A DNA stretch of 34,590 nucleotides from Marinobacterium sp. (GTDB lineage: Bacteria > Pseudomonadota > Gammaproteobacteria > Pseudomonadales > Balneatricaceae), in assembly GCA_025800125.1 (NCBI GenBank), contig JAOXSF010000027.1:1-34590 (forward strand). Reading direction: 5' to 3'. The position numbers and the translations under genes were made by a program. Below, piece by piece: positions 31,647 to 34,590 of this stretch (position 1 is its first letter; each line of letters begins with the position of its first letter). The notes under the pieces were generated by a model that was not told the DNA's origin, did no database searches, and was given only the letters and a program-made list of their open reading frames with translations.

Positions 31647-32972
31647 TCAGCTGGCAGCAATGGCTTCTTCCATCGCTTCCATTGCCACAGACTCAAGCCA
31701 TACCAGGTCCATATCTTTGTGTGCTTCACAGATAAACCATGGCTCGCGGGAGTCGGGCTCCAGCATCACCCCTTTGCAGATCAGATTGTGCGCGAACACT
31801 GTGTACAGATCACTATTGGTTTTCTTCCAGTCACGGTAGTTCTGCGGGACTTCACTGCCAAAATGCACACCAAACATGGAATCCGGGCCTGCAAAGCGGT
31901 GTTCTACACCAAACTTTGTAAACACACGGGACAGCAACTGCTGAATTTCAGCACCAACACGGTTTACTGTCACCAGTGCATCTGTGTCTTTCAACAGCGT
32001 CAGAGTTGCTTTAGCTGCACTGAGCGCAATCATATTGGCGGTATAAGTACCGCCATGGGTTACACCACCGTCGTTGAAGCTGATCATATCCATCACATCA
32101 GCACGGCCACCAAATGCCGCTACCGGGTAACCGTTACCCATCGCTTTAGCGTAAGTGGTCAGATCAGCCTTGATGCCGTACAGCTCCTGCACACCACCAC
32201 GGGCTACGCGGAAACCGGTTTTCACCTCGTCCATAATCAGCAGGCTGCCGTTACTGTCACAGGTATCACGCAACAGCTGCATATATTCCTGGGTGGACGC
32301 AATGCTGCCGCAGTTCCCCATAATCGGCTCAATCACGATGGCGGCTATATCATCACCGACCCGGCTGAATACCTCAGCCAGCGCTTGAGCATCATTCAGC
32401 GGAATGGTTTCCAGATGCGCTTTGCTGCTTTCAGGGATACCCACACCAAATGATTTGATCTCTGGTGCCTGGCCTGAAGCCGGGTCCCAATTGTCGACAT
32501 CGGGTTTCCACATCATCTCGTCATAAAGACCATGGAAGCCGCCTTCAACCACAACCACCTTGTTACGGCCAGTAAAGCCACGGGCCACACGCACAGCACC
32601 CAGCACCGCCTCTGTACCCGAGTTGGCAAAGCGCATCTTTTCGATATTCGGGCACAGTGCTTTAACCAGCTCAACCACTTCTGAGTCCAGCGCAGTAGAA
32701 AAACCACAGATGGTGCCCGTATTGCTGATCGCATCAATAACGGCGCTATCGACACGGCTGTCGCGGTAACCCAGAATAATCGGGCCGTAAGCCAGACGGA
32801 AATCAACAAAGGTCTGATTATCAGCATCAGTCAGCGTGCAGCCTTTCATGCTTTTTACAAACACAGTGTTCTGTTCACCCCAGTAGCGGTAGCTGTCAGC
32901 CACGCCCATCGGCATATGAGTGTGGGCCTGCTTCAGCAAGGAAACGTGCTGAGGTTTATTGGTGTCGGTCAT
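31647..32972 (-). CDS. Class III aminotransferase, glutamate-1-semialdehyde aminomutase-like
   Basis: This 441-residue PLP enzyme of the fold-type I, class III group has YRYWGEQNTVF near the N-terminus, FANSGTEAVLGAVRVARGFTG, FHGLYDEMMW, IVIEPIMGN, LIMDEVKTGFR with D248, and the PLP lysine K276 in TYAKAMGNGYPVAAFGG. The order and the GTEAV segment resemble HemL. However, housekeeping HemL is about 427 aa with a different N-terminus, and HemL-like paralogues often act on other amino acids or in secondary metabolism. I therefore call it HemL-like without a hem symbol. It lacks a strong ribosome site at ATG 32972 (AGAAGA upstream). It is a single gene; neighbours give no pathway. Confidence 0.85.
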   Translation of the reverse strand: MTDTNKPQHVSLLKQAHTHMPMGVADSYRYWGEQNTVFVKSMKGCTLTDADNQTFVDFRLAYGPIILGYRDSRVDSAVIDAISNTGTICGFSTALDSEVVELVKALCPNIEKMRFANSGTEAVLGAVRVARGFTGRNKVVVVEGGFHGLYDEMMWKPDVDNWDPASGQAPEIKSFGVGIPESSKAHLETIPLNDAQALAEVFSRVGDDIAAIVIEPIMGNCGSIASTQEYMQLLRDTCDSNGSLLIMDEVKTGFRVARGGVQELYGIKADLTTYAKAMGNGYPVAAFGGRADVMDMISFNDGGVTHGGTYTANMIALSAAKATLTLLKDTDALVTVNRVGAEIQQLLSRVFTKFGVEHRFAGPDSMFGVHFGSEVPQNYRDWKKTNSDLYTVFAHNLICKGVMLEPDSREPWFICEAHKDMDLVWLESVAMEAMEEAIAAS

Positions 32973-33044
32973 GGTGGAGTCTTCTATCTGCGTTGGAGGG
33001 TCGTCGATCTGATCTGCTTATAGCAGATTTTTCGGGCCGGAATA

Positions 33045-33173
33045 TTACGCGCAAGCAGCTAACATCGCCAGTGCTGTCATAAAGAACACACCGCCAAGCG
33101 ATACCAGTCTGACCGTCATGGCCACCATAGCAAGGCGGACAATAGCAATGCGTGCAATAGCAACACGGGCCAT
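33045..33173 (-). CDS. Possible small hydrophobic protein built on 15-bp repeats
   Basis: From ATG 33173 the minus strand reads 42 residues. The first part is made of near five-residue repeats (ARVAI, ARIAI, VRLAM) and is followed by one membrane-like segment (GGVFFMTALAMLAAC). The frame is the same as that of the DUF4262 gene just upstream, whose TGA lies six codons before this ATG. There is no ribosome site, so it may be a chance frame, or a short extension made by stop-codon readthrough. I do not recognise it. Confidence 0.22.
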   Translation of the reverse strand: MARVAIARIAIVRLAMVAMTVRLVSLGGVFFMTALAMLAACA

Positions 33174-33184
33174 AACAACGCGAC
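33125..33184 (-). repeat. Four imperfect 15-bp tandem repeats
   Basis: Units begin at 33125, 33140, 33155 and 33170: CCATAGCAAGGCGGA, CAATAGCAATGCGTG, CAATAGCAACACGGG and CCATAACAACGCGAC. They lie just downstream of the DUF4262 gene on the minus strand. Confidence 0.8.
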
Positions 33185-33191
33185 GCAATAT

Positions 33192-33701
33192 TCAGGCGTC
33201 AGGCCGCTTATCCAGCCTTGGCTGCATACTCAGAAAGTCCTCATCATAGCTGTCTTCCCAGGGAAATTTACCGTCCCTGTCTGGCCATACCATCTGTAGT
33301 GCTGGAAATGGCGCAGGTAAATCAGCGTAGTACCAGCAGGCATACCCTAAAAAAGCACCATAGTAACCGGTATCAACCGGCACAAATGCCATCGGCAAGC
33401 CATCCGCCAGATCATCGTATTTTCTGTATGGCTCCAGCGGCACCTCTTCAGCCAGAATTTTGATAGTTACCAGGTTCAGCATATGCTCCGCCGCTTCATC
33501 TGGCAGGCCCAGCACAATAATTTCCGGGTGATTCTTGTTATGAAAATGGCCAATGGTGAACACCGTTGAAGGCCATCCCTCTTCCGCTGAAATATGCACA
33601 TTCTGCCAACCCGCTTCAGCAATCTGTGCCAGTAATTGCTCATCGTACTCATTTTCAGCTTCAGGCAACTGGAAGTCCTGTGGCATCTCTGTGGTAAACA
33701 T
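33192..33701 (-). CDS. DUF4262 domain protein
   Basis: This 169-residue cytoplasmic protein has the DUF4262 pattern: AQIAEAGWQNVHISAEEG, STVFTIGHFHNKNHPEIIVLG with LP following, then GYYGAFLGYACWYY, ALQMVWPDRDGKFPWE and a short acidic end. The family has no established function; members appear widely as single genes and sometimes near toxins or effectors. ATG 33701 has AAGGA nine bases upstream. It stands between two repeat blocks (33125-33184 and 33732-33780), one on each side. No partner is apparent. Confidence 0.82.
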   Translation of the reverse strand: MFTTEMPQDFQLPEAENEYDEQLLAQIAEAGWQNVHISAEEGWPSTVFTIGHFHNKNHPEIIVLGLPDEAAEHMLNLVTIKILAEEVPLEPYRKYDDLADGLPMAFVPVDTGYYGAFLGYACWYYADLPAPFPALQMVWPDRDGKFPWEDSYDEDFLSMQPRLDKRPDA

Positions 33702-33731
33702 GTCAAATGTCCTTATAGGTAATACAGCGTA

Positions 33732-33780
33732 AATATATGTGCAGAGGCAATATATGCAGAGAGAATATATGTGCAGAGAT
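33732..33780 (-). repeat. Three tandem repeats of 15-17 bp upstream of the DUF4262 gene
   Basis: Units AATATATGTGCAGAGGC (33732), AATATATGCAGAGAG (33749) and AATATATGTGCAGAGAT (33764), with a decayed AATAGCAGGA after. The core AATATATG...AGAG is shared with the repeats at 6932-7015, the only cross-locus similarity seen. Confidence 0.75.
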
Positions 33781-34152
33781 AATAGCAGGATCGCTACAGC
33801 TGACGTACCAGGATATATACGATTGCATTGTCAGCGGAATACTGTAGTGTGTACGCCTGATTTGTATTGACTGCACTTTGTGTTTTTGTAGACCGTTCTC
33901 CTCTCAACGTTGCTTCTGCTCCAACCCATCTGCTTTTTCTGATACAGCCTGTATGACACCTGCCCCTGTCTGGCACCTGCACTCTGCGCTGCTTTATCTA
34001 CCTGCACAGAGTGCCTGACAACCGCCCAAGCGATAGCAATGCTTATCTGGCGCGGTACTGCTGAACAGAAATACCCAGCGTGTCTGTTATCACGGCCTCC
34101 CGTTTTTGGCAGGCCGTCCATACTTATTCAAAATTACGTTAGAGATAAATTT
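33781..34152. other. Intergenic region, no gene supported
   Basis: Only a hairpin is clear: ACGGCCT (34092-34098) against AGGCCGT (34111-34117), followed by CCATACTT, 36 bp before the next start. Partly repeated CACCTGC words occur around 33957-34005. A minus-strand frame across 33831-34121 has atypical composition and no ribosome site. Confidence 0.4.
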
Positions 34153-34359
34153 ATGACTGACACACAACACAGCGTTCGACTGATCAAACACCCAGGCCTC
34201 AATGGCGATAGCTGGGTCTGCCAGCAGCGCTTTCCAGATGGTACCTGGAAAAACCGCCAACTCTGGAAACCTGTTACCCGCCCGCTGGGCAAAGCTGAAA
34301 TGATCGACTGGCTCTCCCAGCATAATGACATCACCGATACCGCGAGCTATTTCAGCTGA
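34153..34359 (+). CDS. Small hypothetical protein
   Basis: This 68-residue protein has no signal peptide or membrane segment. The start at 34153 is preceded by AGAGAT at usual spacing, and the frame's 38 upstream codons look non-coding, so they are left out. The sequence (TDTQHSVRLIKHPGLNGDSW, then RFPDGTWKNRQLWKPVTRPLGK, MIDWLSQHNDI) is rich in W, K and R and ends in a helix. It may form a small beta-alpha fold such as nucleic-acid-binding proteins have, but no family is recognised. It is convergent with the truncated gene at the right edge. Confidence 0.62.
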   Translation: MTDTQHSVRLIKHPGLNGDSWVCQQRFPDGTWKNRQLWKPVTRPLGKAEMIDWLSQHNDITDTASYFS

Positions 34360-34393
34360 TGCTTACAAGCCACCGTTACAGCGTGCAAACCAC

Positions 34394-34590
34394 TTACACT
34401 GTGGTCACGCTGAACGGCAAGGCAGCGCCGTTAAACCAGCTACGCACAACCGGCCCGTAGCATGGCAGCAGGGTAATATCATCCAGCGCTACCAGTGGGA
34501 GATGAGCCTGCAACAGGTAGCACTGCTGGCATAACTGAATCGCCTGGGCTTCGCTAACATAACAATCGAAAACACTTCGCCACTGGGTGC
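34394..34590 (-). CDS. C-terminal part of an unrecognised gene running off the window
   Basis: On the minus strand a frame is open from the window edge to TAA at 34394-34396 and gives 64 residues. It contains VFDCYVSEAQAIQLCQQCYL, then LVALDDITLLPCYGP and VVRSWFNGAALPFSV. The amino acid make-up looks like true protein, with four cysteines in 45 residues (one C-x-x-C in LCQQC). Its start is outside the window and no family is recognised. Confidence 0.55.
   Translation of the reverse strand, partial: TQWRSVFDCYVSEAQAIQLCQQCYLLQAHLPLVALDDITLLPCYGPVVRSWFNGAALPFSVTTV

Noticed and set aside
31647-32972. Housekeeping hemL
   Set aside because: It has the fold and PLP lysine, but its length, N-terminus and isolated context do not justify the symbol without a search.
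33831-34121. Minus-strand 96-codon frame
   Set aside because: It has no ribosome site, odd composition and no recognisable motif, and lies in a region with decayed repeats.

Overview
The window looks like chromosomal DNA of a marine-type gammaproteobacterium, perhaps Oceanospirillales-like. This is inferred from the gene set (LplT-Aas fusion, ApbC/Mrp, YjdM, AGCS symporter, DmdC-like acyl-CoA dehydrogenase), moderate GC, and Fur- and IscR-type sites; no rRNA or tRNA gene is present to fix the taxon. All homology statements come from reading motifs, not from database searches.

Layout. 1-212: right end of an IS200/IS605-type element with the last codons of its TnpA transposase. 225-2456: a lone MmgE/PrpD-family dehydratase (minus) and a divergent unknown gene behind a Fur-box-like site. 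2685-6857: a TetR regulator overlapping a three-domain LplT/acyltransferase/acyl-ACP synthetase fusion, preceded by two similar operator-like palindromes. 6932-8302: a tandem-repeat block, an IscR type 1-like site and the Fe-S carrier ApbC/Mrp. 8339-12394: a CHASE2 adenylate cyclase (with a possible coupled leader ORF) converging on a GAF/HD-GYP phosphodiesterase. 12743-15690: a three-gene ABC importer. 16120-18010: a secreted probable beta-propeller protein and a small unknown. 18236-19618: a DHA2-type MFS pump. 19675-21460: a Fur-like palindrome, a ferritin-like protein and a duplicated-half metal permease, ended by a strong terminator. 21478-22747: a small ORF broken by an amber codon, an orphan Imm22-like protein and YjdM. 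22787-28963: AGCS symporter, acyl-CoA dehydrogenase, exported FAH/hydratase-fold protein and HisC. 29072-31515: MATE pump and divergent TetR with a 43-bp palindrome between them. 31647-34590: GSA-aminomutase-like aminotransferase, DUF4262 protein, small unknowns and a truncated gene at the edge.

Most genes are single or two-gene units of unrelated metabolism. The best functional groupings are lipid repair (TetR + LplT-Aas), Fe-S and metal homeostasis (ApbC behind an IscR site; ferritin-like protein + permease behind a Fur-like palindrome), and second-messenger signalling (cyclase facing HD-GYP).

The most unusual property is non-genic. At least nine places carry short, imperfect, head-to-tail repeats with 15-21 bp units, each with its own unit sequence, mostly between genes but sometimes running into coding ends or starts. 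This pattern is not CRISPR, REP or a known riboswitch, and is the main candidate for something undescribed.
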